Positions 1 to 11,011 of a stretch of 64,000 nt of DNA are shown here, in pieces. Source of the DNA: Pinus tabuliformis (taxonomy: Eukaryota; Streptophyta; Pinopsida; Pinales; Pinaceae); contig CM062808.1 in NCBI GenBank assembly GCA_031772625.1, forward strand, positions 472,685,655-472,749,654, written 5' to 3'. The translations under genes and the position numbers were made by a program. How positions within the stretch are numbered: the first letter of the stretch is position 1; each line of letters begins with the position of its first letter. A model generated the notes under the pieces. That model searched no databases. It was given only the letters and a program-made list of their open reading frames with translations, and was not told the DNA's origin.

Positions 1-2497
1 AAAATGTACAATCATTACCATAATAAACCAAATGACTCTACACAGAAGAATTTATTCTTTACTGGAAGAGCATATTGCTTACCGATATCCACAAAATGAA
101 TGCAAGGTGGAAAAAATTCTATAGAACTGAATCTTTGTTATTATAACTTGTAGCATTGGAATATCAAATGGCAATAAGTTTTGAAGAATTCAATCAAAAA
201 CCGTCCAAGATCATTGGCTCACATGATTAATGGTACCCTGTCCTATAAATCTAATATTTTTATGCACTTACAATTAAGGGAGAAAACAAGATCCAAAAGA
301 ATGTATACCACCCTGCTCAGAGAAATACATCCAATCAGAAAGAGAATGTTAGTTTAAACAATTGTGGATATGTATAATGAAGAATTTGGAAGCACGGTAC
401 AGTACTATAGATTCACCATTCACATTAAGAAGCATAAATATTATATAAAAATCACATTATTTACCATTCACATTATTTTACACGCCTAATTCACATTGAG
501 ATGGATTACACTTGACTTCTCTCAAAATGCACTTGACATAGACAACCCTTGATTTCCTCTATTCCTTTCTCTCAAGGTCATATCATAACATCATGCACTA
601 CTCAAGTTCTACAGATTGTCCAAACATATTCAACCTAAGGAGGATACAAAAGTAAACAACCTCGGTGTCATCAATACTCAATGTTAAATAATTTCATTGC
701 CACGATTATGCTTTTTGTTGGGAAAGTTTGCTAGAATCATTTTTCCTATAAGTTTTTGAATGTCTTGTTCACCACTTCTCTGTAAAGACAAAAATGTACA
801 ACAATTTTCCTTTTAAAGGTACAATCTGGCACAAGGTGGTACTATCCTTGGTGTATGTTTCTTCTCTAAGAATGATATCCTAGTGGTAAGTGTCCAAGAG
901 ATGCTAGCCCTAGTCAACGATTTAACTACATCCTGCTTGGGTAAAGCCATGATCTTCTGTCAAAAGATAAGTTGATTTGAAAGAAAGCATAAGTTAAAAA
1001 TATGAATATTTGTGTCCAATTTCCTCCTTTTCCTGTCCATAGCCATGGCTTCTTCACCCTTGTTCTCCCTCTACCCCTCCCCATGTCCTCACAAACCTTC
1101 ATGTACGTCTGTCCTACATGTTCAGTAGCACCTGTAGCACCTCTGATGAGATTACAGAACATCAGAGGTCTTACTTCCAAGAGAAGGTTGGTTGTTCATA
1201 TGGCGCCTGATGAAGAGAAAATGACAAAGTGTTCTCCACTAGATTTTCCCCTTGTAAGTGAGTTGTCCTCACATATAACTTTATTCTATTTTATTTTTTT
1301 CTTCTTTGGAAACAAGTTATATTTTCAATTAGGTTTCCTTCTACTGACCCAAAAATAAATTTTCAGCTTAGTCCTCAATATCCATGTAAGTTGTTCATAT
1401 AGAAATTATCTGCAATACTCCTTTACATTTCCTTTGGAGTAATACTCATTCGATGTCTTTTCTGGGTTTAATTTCCTATTTAGTTTGTGTTTCTAACAAC
1501 ACTCCCTTTCGTTTTGTTGGATATGGTTGAAAAATTTATAATTTCCATTGGGTTCCTTTCTCGAGAGATGAAAATAGATTTTCTGATTATTCCTAAATAG
1601 CCACGCAACCATTTAATCTAAAATTCTCTGCAACACTCCTTTGCATGTCTTATGGGTTAAATTTTGTATTTACTTCCTATTTGTAACAATACTCTGTTTT
1701 CATTTTGTTGGATATACTTGAGAGAAGTAATACATGAAGAATTTACAGTTTAAAAGCTTATGTTCTTAAATATTTTTAATATGAGGCCGGAGTGCATAAC
1801 AGGGACTTCGCGAAGGTCAGCTTAGGTATGAGGTATGAGGGACTGTTAAGCACAACTTTTAACTGCAAGCATTTTTTGTCAAACATAGTTAAAATCCAAG
1901 TTAAAATGATAGATTTAGTGTTCGAACTGTGTCGTACAATTGTTGATATGGTCTGGGAAATGCATTTCCGGTCAATGAAATGTGTTTCCAATATGTGGGA
2001 TGCGCTTGTGAGGCTGAAAACATGTTTCAAGGTTGTACAACACGTGTTTCTGGAAATGAGCCTACTATGGTCCTGTACTATATGTTTCTTGCAACATAGG
2101 TGGGAGGACATGATCCACTGCTTCATCTGTGCAAACCAACCATCAATACAAAATGGCACAAGCATGAAACAAAAAAATAATCGGTGATGCCAGCCAAAAG
2201 TAGCTTCAACTACAACAAAGGCCTTGATCTAAACAAGTAGACTTAGGATTCCTTTCCAAAAATGTATGAGGCTTCATAAAGGCTGGTGAGGTAATACTAT
2301 GTGAGGGAACATCTGGCATGAACTTACCAAGTGGAATGCCAAGATTACGATTCACTTTTTGTTTCTTTGCTTGGTGTGCCTGTCCTAAGTCAGATGAACT
2401 GGAATCATTTCATGTCTTGTTTATATCATCTTCAGAGGGATAATCTTCAAACCTAGGTCATTGAAAGTACATAAACATTAAAGAGTAAAACCATACT
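1..2497. other. AT-rich region, no gene supported
   Basis: I see no convincing gene here. A plus-strand open frame at 1002-1358 is followed internally by a good splice-donor context (GT at 1254, CTT|GTAAGTG), so 1151-1253 could be an exon, but I recognise no family. Overlapping plus and minus open frames at 1776-2187 also match nothing I know. Two diverged direct copies lie at about 1400-1545 and 1618-1725; both contain a CTGCAAyACTCCTTT core and end in a TTTTGTTGGATA stretch. Confidence 0.4.
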
Positions 2498-2742
2498 CCG
2501 TCGGATCTCACTAGTTAAACGGTTTTCCGACAAGTTGAGGCACTTTGAATTGGTGCAATTGAAAATGAAAGGAGAGATTGTCCTGCCAAGGCCAAATCCG
2601 TGAAGTTGAGCTTGAAAACCCTCTCATCCTTGTTCCGATATGGTGTTGTTGCAGTGTTTTGAACGTGTCTCCTATCCATTCCGTGAGCCAACATTAGCCG
2701 GATCTAATTGTCTCAAAAACCCCAGGAGCAGAGTTCTCTTCT
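2498..2742 (-). pseudogene. Decayed N-terminal piece of a leucine-rich-repeat receptor-like gene
   Basis: On the minus strand, with at least two frame changes, the DNA reads as an LRR N-terminal cap followed by the first repeats. At about 2740-2690 it reads LLLGFLRQLDPANV, like the LRRNT_2 cap (ALLxFKxxLxDPxxxL). At about 2610-2580 it reads ERVFKLNFTDLALAG, and at about 2575-2500 TISPFIFNCTN followed by LNLSENRLTSEI, which matches the LxLSxNxLTGxIP repeat. Frameshifts and stops before and after mean it cannot encode a receptor. No kinase part was seen nearby. The frames were read by eye; the family call rests on three separate matching motifs in the correct order. Such genes encode plasma-membrane receptors of the FLS2/EFR type, but nothing shows which subfamily this was. 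Confidence 0.55.
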
Positions 2743-3560
2743 GAAATGAAAACAAAAAGGAAAATATGGAAAGAAAAATATGGAGAGGGTTATATGTCAT
2801 CATTTATTTAGTTGAAACTATATTCATTTAGTTGAAATTGTATTAATTGAAGGGTAGAATATTGTTCAATCATCTAACAGTTGAGGTAACAGAGTGGTGC
2901 AAAATAGCATTTATGGGAGTTGTTCCCAGAAAAACACCTTAAGACATAATTATAAAAAAACAAATCAATGTCTTTTATAAAAAAAATATTAATTACTATT
3001 AATTATTAACTAAATACCAACTTTATTAATCTATCTTATATTTTCATTAATCATTTTAACTATAAATTTATAATTATATTTATTATTAAATAATATATAT
3101 AAAATTATCAATTTTATTAGTAAGTTAATCATTGAATAAATATCGAATTTTATTTTCATTGATCATCTTTATCGATGTGTATTTATTATTTATTATTAAA
3201 TAATATATATAGAAATATCAATTTTATTAATCCATTTTTTTTGGTTGATCATCTTAGTTATCATTTTTTCTTATTCATAAATATGTTAAACAAACTTATA
3301 TTTGGATGACTGCTACAACCACATAAACCATGTCTGCAAATTTGGGATACTTAAACATTCACATCCATTTCTAAATGCTTCTATGTTACCCTTGAGCAGA
3401 TTGTGCTTCATGCTAATGTTCCGTAAGAACGGCGAGCGTTTTGTTGATATGTTATATCGGAGTTTAAATATTTTAATTGCGTCACTTAATGTGAGTTGGA
3501 AGGACTGGTCGCATTGGTGGCCTTCCTTGAGCTGACCTTCGTGCAACACGCAAACTAGTT

Positions 3561-3672
3561 TATTATTATCCGCGTAACGAGGGGAGGAGTTGCCCGGAGT
3601 TATGGAAATTTCAGTTTATGATTATCTGCGTAACGAGGGGAGGAGTTGTCCGGAGTTATGAAAATTTCTATT
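3561..3672. repeat. Two-copy 56-bp tandem duplication
   Basis: The block containing GCGTAACGAGGGGAGGAG at 3572 recurs at 3628, a 56-bp step, with only a few differences such as CCGCG to CTGCG. The unit is GC-richer than its AT-rich surroundings. Confidence 0.85.
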
Positions 3673-3915
3673 ATATTTAGAGAAAATCTGGCAAAGATTT
3701 TTGTAAATCCAAATTATAGTTGTTATTATGGATGTATAGATGTAAAATCGTATATATCAATATAGAGATGTAAAATCGTCGAAGCCCAAAAAAACACAAT
3801 ATTTTGAATGAAATGTTTTTGTTACGAGGTGATGAAAATAGAATCATTACCGGATAATATTATTCTGAGGTGCATCGCCTTTTCTGTGGAATATCCTTGG
3901 AGTCAAGATGAAAAT

Positions 3916-4279
3916 TCATGCTAAGAGTCCGGTTTCAGTATGTTTTGTTTCTTTGAATTTCTGCAGGGAGAGAGGCAATTGCATACAGGTTGGCCTAAAT
4001 TCCAATGGCGCATGTACATTTACTATTGTAAATTTTGCATTATTTATATATTTCGATATAATGGTGCCCATGAGTAAGACTGCATTTCCAATGGCAGTGA
4101 TTTCTATTATTGTGAAAGGGTTCGCCAGGCACTTCAACTCTGAGTACAATTTCAGACACAACGGATCTACAACCAGCTCTTCCATAATTTCGTAACAATC
4201 CTGAAGCTTTTGTGAGACTTTCCGAAAAAAATGAACTAAATCAGCTTTGGTAATAACAAAATTCACAGGAATGGAACAA
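3916..4279 (-). pseudogene. Unrecognised reading frame split by a LINE insertion (possible weak Alba-like fold)
   Basis: An open minus-strand frame runs from the LINE junction at 4279 down to a TGA at 3916-3918, about 120 codons. The frame continues on the other side of the LINE: when the 13-bp duplication is counted once, it extends through 6076-6129, giving about 139 codons before an upstream stop. The piece at 6076-6129 could start just after an AG acceptor. The sequence has a hydrophobic stretch reading IIEITAIGNAVLLMGTIISK, which has the spacing of the Alba DNA/RNA-binding fold (xhxAxGxAhxxhxxxxxhh). The rest of an Alba protein does not align well, so this is a weak hint. I do not know its function. 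It may be one exon of a longer gene or a remnant of an older element. Confidence 0.35.
4267..4279. repeat. Left target-site duplication of the LINE (13 bp)
   Basis: AGGAATGGAACAA occurs here and again at 6063-6075, exactly bracketing the LINE-derived sequence. A 13-bp perfect direct repeat is in the normal range for L1-type retrotransposition. Confidence 0.8.
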
Positions 4280-4323
4280 AAATCTGGTGGGTGGGGTCTC
4301 TTACACATGCGCTCTTTTGGTAA

Positions 4324-5273
4324 GGCTCTCCTTTGTAATTCTCTACATAGAGGCCTCTGCGGAGAAGGCAAATGGAGCTCAATTATTAATCAAAAATACT
4401 TAAAAGGCAAGCCTATAGTATATTGGTACAGGAAGAAATCTCTCGGTTTGGAAAGGGGGTCATCTATTTGGCTCGGCTTTAGAAAGGTCCAGGACCTCTT
4501 TTTCGACTTTCTTCGATGGCGCTTCTCTTCTGGCTCCAGCATCCTTATTGGCTTCGATGCCACAGTTTGTGGTTTGGAAACAAAGCTCATTCCCGATCTC
4601 ATCTCTTTTCTCCATACAAGGGGTCATTTCACATGGAATTCATTGATTCTGTCATGGTCCTCAACCTCGCCAATATGGAAGGATGCAGAGGAACTTCGTC
4701 TGCCTCTCCCTCTGCGACAGATTTGGGAAGCAGCGGTCAAGCATTACACTGATAGGGGTATAAAATAGACAGGGTCCAAAGATGAATTGGTCTGGTCTGG
4801 CTCTCCTTTGTAATTCTCTACATAGAGGCCTCTGCGGAGAAGGCAAATGGAGCTCAATTATTAATCAAAAATACTTAAAAGGCAAGCCTATAGTATATTG
4901 GTACAGGAAGAAATCTCTCGGTTTGGAAAGGGGGTCATCTATCTGGCTCGGCTTTAGAAAGGTCCAGGACCTCTTTTTCGACTTTCTTCGATGGCGCTTC
5001 TCTTCTGGCTCCAGCATCCTTATTGGCTTCGATGCCACGGTTTGTGGTTTGGAAACAAAGCTCACTCCCGATCTCATCTCTTTTCTGCATACAAGGGGTC
5101 ATTTCACATGGAATTCATTGATTCTGTCATGGTCCTCAACCTCGCCAATATGGAAGGATGCAGAGGAACTTCGTCTGCCTCTCCCTCTGCGACAGATTTG
5201 GGAAGCAGCGGTCAAGCATTACACTGATAGGGGCATAAAACAGACAGGGTCCAAAGATGAATTGGTATGGTCT
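4324..5273 (+). repeat. 475-bp tandem duplication inside the LINE
   Basis: Unit 1 (4324-4798) and unit 2 (4799-5273) are nearly identical. The step of 475 is 3x158+1, so the duplication shifts the reading frame. Differences are mainly transitions; for example, unit 2 has GGCATAAAACAG where unit 1 has GGTATAAAATAG, which creates a stop in unit 1 (TAG at 4766-4768). Unit 1 looks the more decayed of the two. Confidence 0.9.
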
Positions 5274-5777
5274 GCGCTGAACTCATCTCAGCCAGTACGC
5301 GTAAAGGAATTATATGAAGCCGCTTTGGAAAACCTTCAGCCATGTCCCTCTCCTATCTTTCCAACGAAATTTTGGAAAGCCACCGGCCCGCTAAAGGCAA
5401 TATTATTTTCGTGGTTGATGTTTTCCAATCGGAACCTCACATGGGAGGTTCTTCAACGAAAAGGGTGGTCTGGTCCAGGCAGATGTGCCATGTGTTGCCA
5501 GGCTTCTGAAACTAATATTCATATGTTCTTTCTCTGTCCAGCATCGGCGCAAATATGGTATGATCTCTCCGCTTCTCATGGTTTTCCTTACCGGGTTTTC
5601 ACTTCTGTACAGGAGGGATTCATGTGGTGGAGTGCCCAGCGTCCAGAATGGAGATCTCTGTTCATCATCTCGTGTTGGTGTCTCTGGAAGTGGAGGAATG
5701 CCTGCATCTTCCAGGATTCCAAGACCCCTATCGCCTCTACACTGGTTGATATATCTGCTATGCTTCAACAGGCTTGA
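4782..5777 (+). pseudogene. LINE polyprotein C-terminal part with zinc-binding RVT domain
   Basis: An uninterrupted 331-codon frame covers the second duplication unit and the unique 3' coding part. The first half is the linker after the RT (GSSIWLGFRK, SSILIGFDATVCG). The second half is the zf-RVT domain: FPTKFWKATGPLKAILFSWL, then CAMCCQASETNIHMFFLCP with the usual Cys/Cys/His/Cys pattern, then SCWCLWKWRNACIFQ. The catalytic YADD box and the endonuclease are missing. The ATG used is inside the element and is unlikely to be a true start; this is a dead 3' fragment in an open frame. Confidence 0.85.
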
Positions 5778-6062
5778 ATAATTTTGGATCCTCTCTTCAT
5801 GTTTTTATTTATCAGGGTCTATCTTTTCTTCTCATATAAGTTTTATGCGCACCATGCGGAACTTCTTCCTCCAGATCTTTTTATCCTTTTTGGATGTTTA
5901 TCAAGGTTATGTTTTGTTTTCTCTGGATTCCTCATATGGAACAGGTAACAGCTCATCCATTTTACAGGGCCTGTGTATCAGCTGGCCGAATGTTTTTGGC
6001 TTTATATGTACCTGCTCATTATATTTCCTTAATATAATATATCCTGATTTTCTGTCTGAAAA

Positions 6063-6075
6063 AGGAATGGAACAA
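6063..6075. repeat. Right target-site duplication of the LINE
   Basis: AGGAATGGAACAA matches 4267-4279 and directly follows the short A tail of the LINE. Confidence 0.8.
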
Positions 6076-6143
6076 TTTTTTTGAAGGTTTAAATAATCAA
6101 GAAAATCTTTGAATTCAATGCAATAATAACCTTATCCACAGAG

Positions 6144-6264
6144 ATAAACTTCCTAAGTTTTGTATTGTGCAAATATGCTTTTATAGGGATCAATTCATCC
6201 AATAAACTTCCTTAGTTTTGTATTGTGCAAATATGCTTTTATAGGGATAAGGGATCAATTCACC
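6144..6264. repeat. Two-copy 58-bp tandem duplication
   Basis: The block around AGTTTTGTATTGTGCAAA recurs with a 58-bp step; the second copy carries a small AAGGG insertion before GATCAATTCA. The rest of 6265-7436 is AT-rich and I see no gene in it. Confidence 0.8.
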
Positions 6265-7885
6265 CAATACATAGTATAGGGATAATGTTGCTAGATTTTT
6301 ATATTGAAGGGAGTAGAGATTATTCATATATTGAATTTAGTAGCCTTCAATTAAGATAGGATGATTTATAAGTATTGGTGTCTATGGATTTATAAGTTGC
6401 ATCTCATTTTACTTTTGCAATCATCATTTCCAATTACTATTCTCAAAACTAGATTTAGCAACCAAAAAAAAAAAATTGATACATGTATGTAATGTTTGTA
6501 TTAGATGATTTATATTTGTATAGTATAAAACTAGAAACAAAATGCAACATTTTCCCTTTCTCATTCATATACAACAATTAAATTATAAAACATAAGTCAA
6601 AGGACTATGCAGCGAAGGAGCTTATTTATCTTAGACATGGGTTACAATATTTTTCACACTTTAGTTTATTAAATAATTTTATTCATAGAAGTGATATATC
6701 TTTTTCTCCCAAATGCAAAATCATGTTGTTTTTCTGATGAAATTATTTTATGACAATAAGTGCAAAAGAACTTAGGATTACCTCATTATAAATTGGTAAT
6801 CTCAATGATGAATTGGTAAAGACATTGTTATTGGTTGAGAGAAATAAAAAATTCAAATATTTTTTTCCAGATATTAAAGTGATTTTTATCATTAATTAAA
6901 AGTTATTATTAAGATTTAGTCACAATACTAAATTCAAATAAATTGATAAATATCTCAACATATTTCATGTAATTTTATACATAACAATAGCACAATGACA
7001 TTAAAGGTGGTTGATATATGTTGACTGACATCATACAATACACTGCTCGTAGCCTTTCACAAACTATAAGCTTTATAATTCAAATATCTCTTTTACTCTT
7101 ATGTAATATTATTGTTAAAATTAATCTTATCTTTAATAGCATTGTCCATTATCAATCTTCAACTTTTCTCCCCAGTACTAAAAAAAATAAAATTCATGAT
7201 TTGTTTTCCATATATAAATGGAAATAAGATACATATTTATGAGGGACGAATTGAGTAGTTCAATAAAAATAAGATTAGACAAGCATAAACAACAAATGAA
7301 AATTGAACCAAATTAGGGTTTATTTTATATGATTACAAATAATCTCTATAAGCCATGAATTTAAATCCAAAATTAGCATAGTGTGACAAGCTAGAGCCAC
7401 AAATTCACCAACATCCATGTTGTTTGCCATAAGTGGTGTTGGATATGTGTCATATTCTTTGCACGACTAGCCCCAGGTGGTGCTACGTTGCGTTGGGCAC
7501 AACGACGGGTCACGAGGAGTTCGAGGCAACTGTTGGCATTATGGCTAAAGTGTTGTCCTTGATGGCAACCCATTCAGGTGATAGATCACAGTACTTCAAG
7601 TCAGCAGCAGAAATTGATGATCAGCTATCAAATATTGAAGAAATTAAGGGGTACGCAAGTTCACCTTACATAAGGTGCGTACACGCAGGCCCGCGTTACA
7701 TAAAGTGCGTACATACCCGCAGGTCAGCTGTTCAGGAGGTGCGTACCCCCAGTGCACACATTTCAAGGCAAAGAAATTCACATGTGGGGTTTTCTTATGT
7801 TTTACTCTTGGTATTTAGCCGACGGTATTGTGTTATTATGGTGTCAGCCCGTGGTATTGATCCATGATTTAAGGAAGAGCTTTCC

Positions 7886-7893
7886 TATATAAA
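7886..7893 (+). promoter_or_regulatory. TATA box of LTR E
   Basis: TATATAAA about 450 bp into the LTR, at the position expected for the U3/R boundary. The minisatellites downstream would lie in the transcribed leader. Confidence 0.45.
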
Positions 7894-8123
7894 GCAAAGG
7901 AGATCATTTGGCTTGAGCATGTTTTGGGTTGAATCTCTTATGAGGGCTAGATCTGGTCTAGATCTAAATAAGGCGAATCTACTGATGGACTGAGATCTCT
8001 TCGGCGCATGTTCAGATCTGTAGATCTGACTGTCTGGGTTATTTCTGAAGTCTTGAAATCATCTATGCCTGAAGGTACGCAGGTACAGTGAGATAAAAGT
8101 GCGTACATACGCAAGAACGAAGC

Positions 8124-8350
8124 GTTTCAGGTGCGCCGGTACGCAGGCACAGAAGGGTTTCAGGTGCGCCGATACGCAGGCACAGAAGGGTTTCAGGTGC
8201 GCCGGTACGCAGGCACAGAAGGGTTTCAGGTGCGCCGGTACGCAGGCACAGAAGGGTTTCAGGTGCGCCGGTACGCAGGCACAGAAGGGTTGCAGGTGCG
8301 TACATACGCAGGCACAGAAGGGTTGCTGGTGCGCAGGTCCGCAGGCAGTT
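8124..8350 (+). repeat. 33-bp minisatellite, about 6.6 copies
   Basis: Units start near 8124, 8157, 8190, 8223, 8256, 8289 and 8322. Each contains GTTTCAGGTGCGCCGGTACGC followed by AGGCACAGAAGG; the last two units diverge. The period is a multiple of three, so open frames appear on both strands as a by-product; they are not genes. CpG content is high, unlike the surroundings. Confidence 0.9.
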
Positions 8351-8372
8351 CAATGGACTCAGAGCGAGGTAC

Positions 8373-8534
8373 GCAGGCGAGCAGTTGAGCAGGATGCGTG
8401 CGTAAGCAGGCGAGCAGTTGAGCAGGGTGCATACTGTAAGCAGGCAAGCAGTTGAGCAGGGTGCTTACTGTAAGCAGGCAAGCAGTTGAGCAGGGTGCTT
8501 ACGTAAGCAGGTGAGCAGTTGAGCAGGGTGCTTA
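8373..8534 (+). repeat. 33-34-bp minisatellite, 5 copies
   Basis: Units start at 8373, 8406, 8440, 8474 and 8508 and share GAGCAGTTGAGCAGGGTGC followed by a TTAC(TG)TAA tail. The array follows the 33-bp array almost directly and has nearly the same period, so the two may share an origin through the common GCAGGC word. Confidence 0.9.
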
Positions 8535-9355
8535 CTTCTCTTGAAATCTCTGTTTATCATTTTTATGATCTGGGTTTTTGAAGTGATGTTTGGTTCTGGT
8601 ATTATGATCTGATTACAGCAGTGATTGAGTAAATGATTATGATTAACTTCAGTTTTGATGGATGATTGGATCGGTTTTTCATGTGATCTGATGGACTAGA
8701 TCTGGTTGATGACTCACTTGTATATGTATTGATCTAGTGCTTGGGTGATTCAGAAGATTGTTTATATTGTTGGATGAAAAGTGGCCTTTCAGATTATGTG
8801 TTGTGCTTCAGTGTATCCAGTCTGAAAATTGATGAAACGTGGTACCTGGAGGAGAGAAGATTGTAGGCCAGCGCCTACGTACTAGTATCTAAGCTAGTAC
8901 AAAAGCTAAGGGATATCTTTGGAGCATTGTAGCAGGTAGCAGCCTGCGTACTAGTAAATGGATCGGCTAGTACAAGAGCAAAGGGGGTTGTAGCTCCCGT
9001 ACTGGTATAAGACTGCACCAGTACAAATATTGTAAAAGGATTTTCTTATTAAGAAGAAGATTGAGATGACTTGCAGCAGGTGGTTTTCTCCCGCATTGGG
9101 TTTCCACCTTATATCATGGTGTTCATGTGTGTGCCTTATGTGTGATGATCTATTCTCTATTACTACATCTGTTATTTGATAATATGGTTGATAATGTTCT
9201 AATGCACTCATTGAAGATCAATTAACTTAATCATAAGAAGTTGTGGAAGTAGCATATATGAATCTGACTATGGAAATGAAAAAGTTTTATTAATGTGATA
9301 ATACTGATTCACCCCCCCCCTCTCAGTATTATTTCCAACAGCAACAACAAAAAAA

Positions 9356-9476
9356 ATGTGGACCCAATCATGGTTGGGAAGATTGAAGGATTGTGGGCAA
9401 ACCCACACATGATTTAATGTGGACCCAATCATGGTTCGGAAGATTGAAGGATTGTGGGCAAACCCACACATGATTT
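9356..9476. repeat. Two-copy 61-bp tandem duplication with an internal hairpin
   Basis: ATGTGGACCCAATCATGG starts at 9356 and at 9417. Each unit contains TGTGGG-CAAA-CCCACA, a perfect 6-bp stem with a 4-base loop. The duplication begins just outside the solo LTR. From 9477 to 10490 I see only AT-rich DNA without a supportable gene. Confidence 0.85.
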
Positions 9477-10490
9477 TTCGCATGGTTTGAGCATGATGGT
9501 TTTTCCCATGGTATTTTGTAGATTTGATCAATGGAACTACAGTTATGTTCTAAACGAGGGTTAATGGATTGAGATTTTATGAATCCTTCAACATGTATAT
9601 AATGTATTGTAACATTGAAAATAAAATAATGAAAAATCAATCTGGTTTTCCTAATTTTGGATTTAGGAAAAAAATTTCTATATGTATTTTATGTTCTCGT
9701 CATTGTATATTTTTCATTTTTTTAAGAATTTGTTTACAGATAATTTCTATATAGGGTTAAAAAGTTCAAATGATTCTACCAAACAACATATTGTAAATTA
9801 AATATATATATATATAATTTGATGCCAAGTATCTTCTTAATGATTTATGCTAAAAATTATCACGGATTTTATTATTGTGTGCAGTGAAGTAGCCACACCA
9901 ATCTCTTTACAAGAGTGAGCGAGCGAGTAGATGCATGAATAGAGAATGGAGAAAAATAAATTAGAATGGAAAAATGAGAGAAATAGAAATTAAAGTGGAA
10001 ACTACTTAAACACTTAACTACAATAAACAAATATTTAAAATTATAAAGGGAAAAATGTTCCAAATTAAGTTTTGAATTTCATCTCAACATTTTGTTATCA
10101 ACTACAATGAAAAATATTTGAAATTATTTAGATTTAACTATCCACATAATATTTATTAATAATAAATATTATATTCTAAAAACATTTCTAATCTAATAAT
10201 ACCTATTAACCTACTTAAAATTAACATACATTTTAAAATAGAATTTATATAAATACAATATTAATTTTACTAAAAACTATATCACCATAAAATAATTAAA
10301 GAATTGTAATAATTTTCTACTCTATAAGTTATTGTTTTTGTATGCCTACTACTTTGCCATACAAATATCATATTCATTTTTTATAATTTTAATTTCACTT
10401 TTTGAACTTGCATTTTTTTTAAAATTTTCATATTTTCATTTAAAGGAAAAATATATATGTTTAATAGTTTGAGTATGTTCTAATTTTCTA

Positions 10491-10642
10491 CTAGCAAACT
10501 AGGTTAGTGGCAATGCTTTAGTTTTTTTAGCCAGTAAAATTTTGAAGATAGAGTATACAAATTTTACTAGGAAACTAGGTTAGTGGCAATGCTTTAGTTT
10601 TTTAGCGAGTAAAATTTTGAAGATAGAGTATACAAAATACAT
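10491..10642. repeat. Two-copy 76-bp tandem duplication
   Basis: CTAGCAAACTAGGTTAGTGG at 10491 recurs as CTAGGAAACTAGG at 10567; both units end in GAAGATAGAGTATACAAA. 10643-11011 shows no gene. Confidence 0.85.
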
Positions 10643-11011
10643 TCTAAAAATTAATGGCCATAAGCTAAATAACTTGACTATTTTGAATAACTAGAAATAT
10701 GATAAAAGCCTATGAAACCGAAAAATCATGGACAAGGTATGGAATTGAAAGGATCCACTATAGATTCTTATCGTTGCTGACGTGGACTCCCTAGATCGAG
10801 TGGGATGTTGAAGTGTGCCTCTATCCTTCAAAATATCTAACTAAAATCCTTCATTTGAAGTTTAAGCTCATCCATCATAAGTAAAATTCCATCCTTGTTA
10901 GCATTTCTACCTAACGATATTTTCCCTAACAAGGATTTCATATTCTAATACAAGTCAATGATTTGAGGGTATTGGTTTTTCCTCCCCTACGTGTTTCCTA
11001 TGTTCAGGATC

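Larger units (their letters stand above)
4280..6062 (+). mobile_element. 5'-truncated plant L1-type LINE insertion
   Basis: The insert starts within the C-terminal part of a LINE reverse-transcriptase polyprotein (KSGGWGLLHMRSF, matching the GGLGLRxxxxFNxALL block after the RT domain) and runs through the zinc-binding RVT domain to a TGA at 5775-5777. About 285 bp of 3' UTR follow, ending in TCTGTCTGAAAA with a very short A tail. It is bracketed by 13-bp target-site duplications. Endonuclease and catalytic RT are absent, as expected for 5' truncation during target-primed reverse transcription. A 475-bp internal tandem duplication breaks the frame. Confidence 0.85.
7437..9340 (+). mobile_element. 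Probable solo LTR of a Copia-like element (E)
   Basis: The segment begins TGTTGGATATGTGTCATATT and ends TCAGTATTATTTCCAACA, the TG...CA ends of an LTR with 7-bp inverted termini (TGTTGGA/TCCAACA). Its first 40 bp resemble the start of the Copia LTR at 20177 (both read CATGACTAGCCC or CACGACTAGCCC after ATTCTTT). A TATA box lies at 7886-7893. Near the end it has the CCCGCATTGGGTTTCCACC and TTCACCCCCCCCCTCTCAG blocks often seen in plant Copia LTRs. No primer site follows and no second copy was seen, so it is most likely solo. The flanking 5-mers (AGTGG, GCAAC) do not match, so the boundaries or the insertion history are uncertain. Confidence 0.6.

Noticed and set aside
3313-3549. Minus-strand 78-codon frame with a faint leucine-rich pattern
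   Set aside because: Spacing does not follow the LRR consensus and the order relative to the LRR fragment at 2.5-2.74 kb is wrong for one gene on that strand.
8063-8455. Open frames on both strands with 11-residue repeats
   Set aside because: They arise because the 33-bp minisatellite period is a multiple of three; no start context, no family, and open on both strands.
8124-8534. Possible CRISPR-like array
   Set aside because: Repeats are directly adjacent without unique spacers, in eukaryotic DNA; it is a minisatellite.
9335-9360. Primer site directly after LTR E
   Set aside because: The sequence GCAACAACAAAAAAAATG does not match any plant tRNA primer complement I know, so no internal region is claimed.
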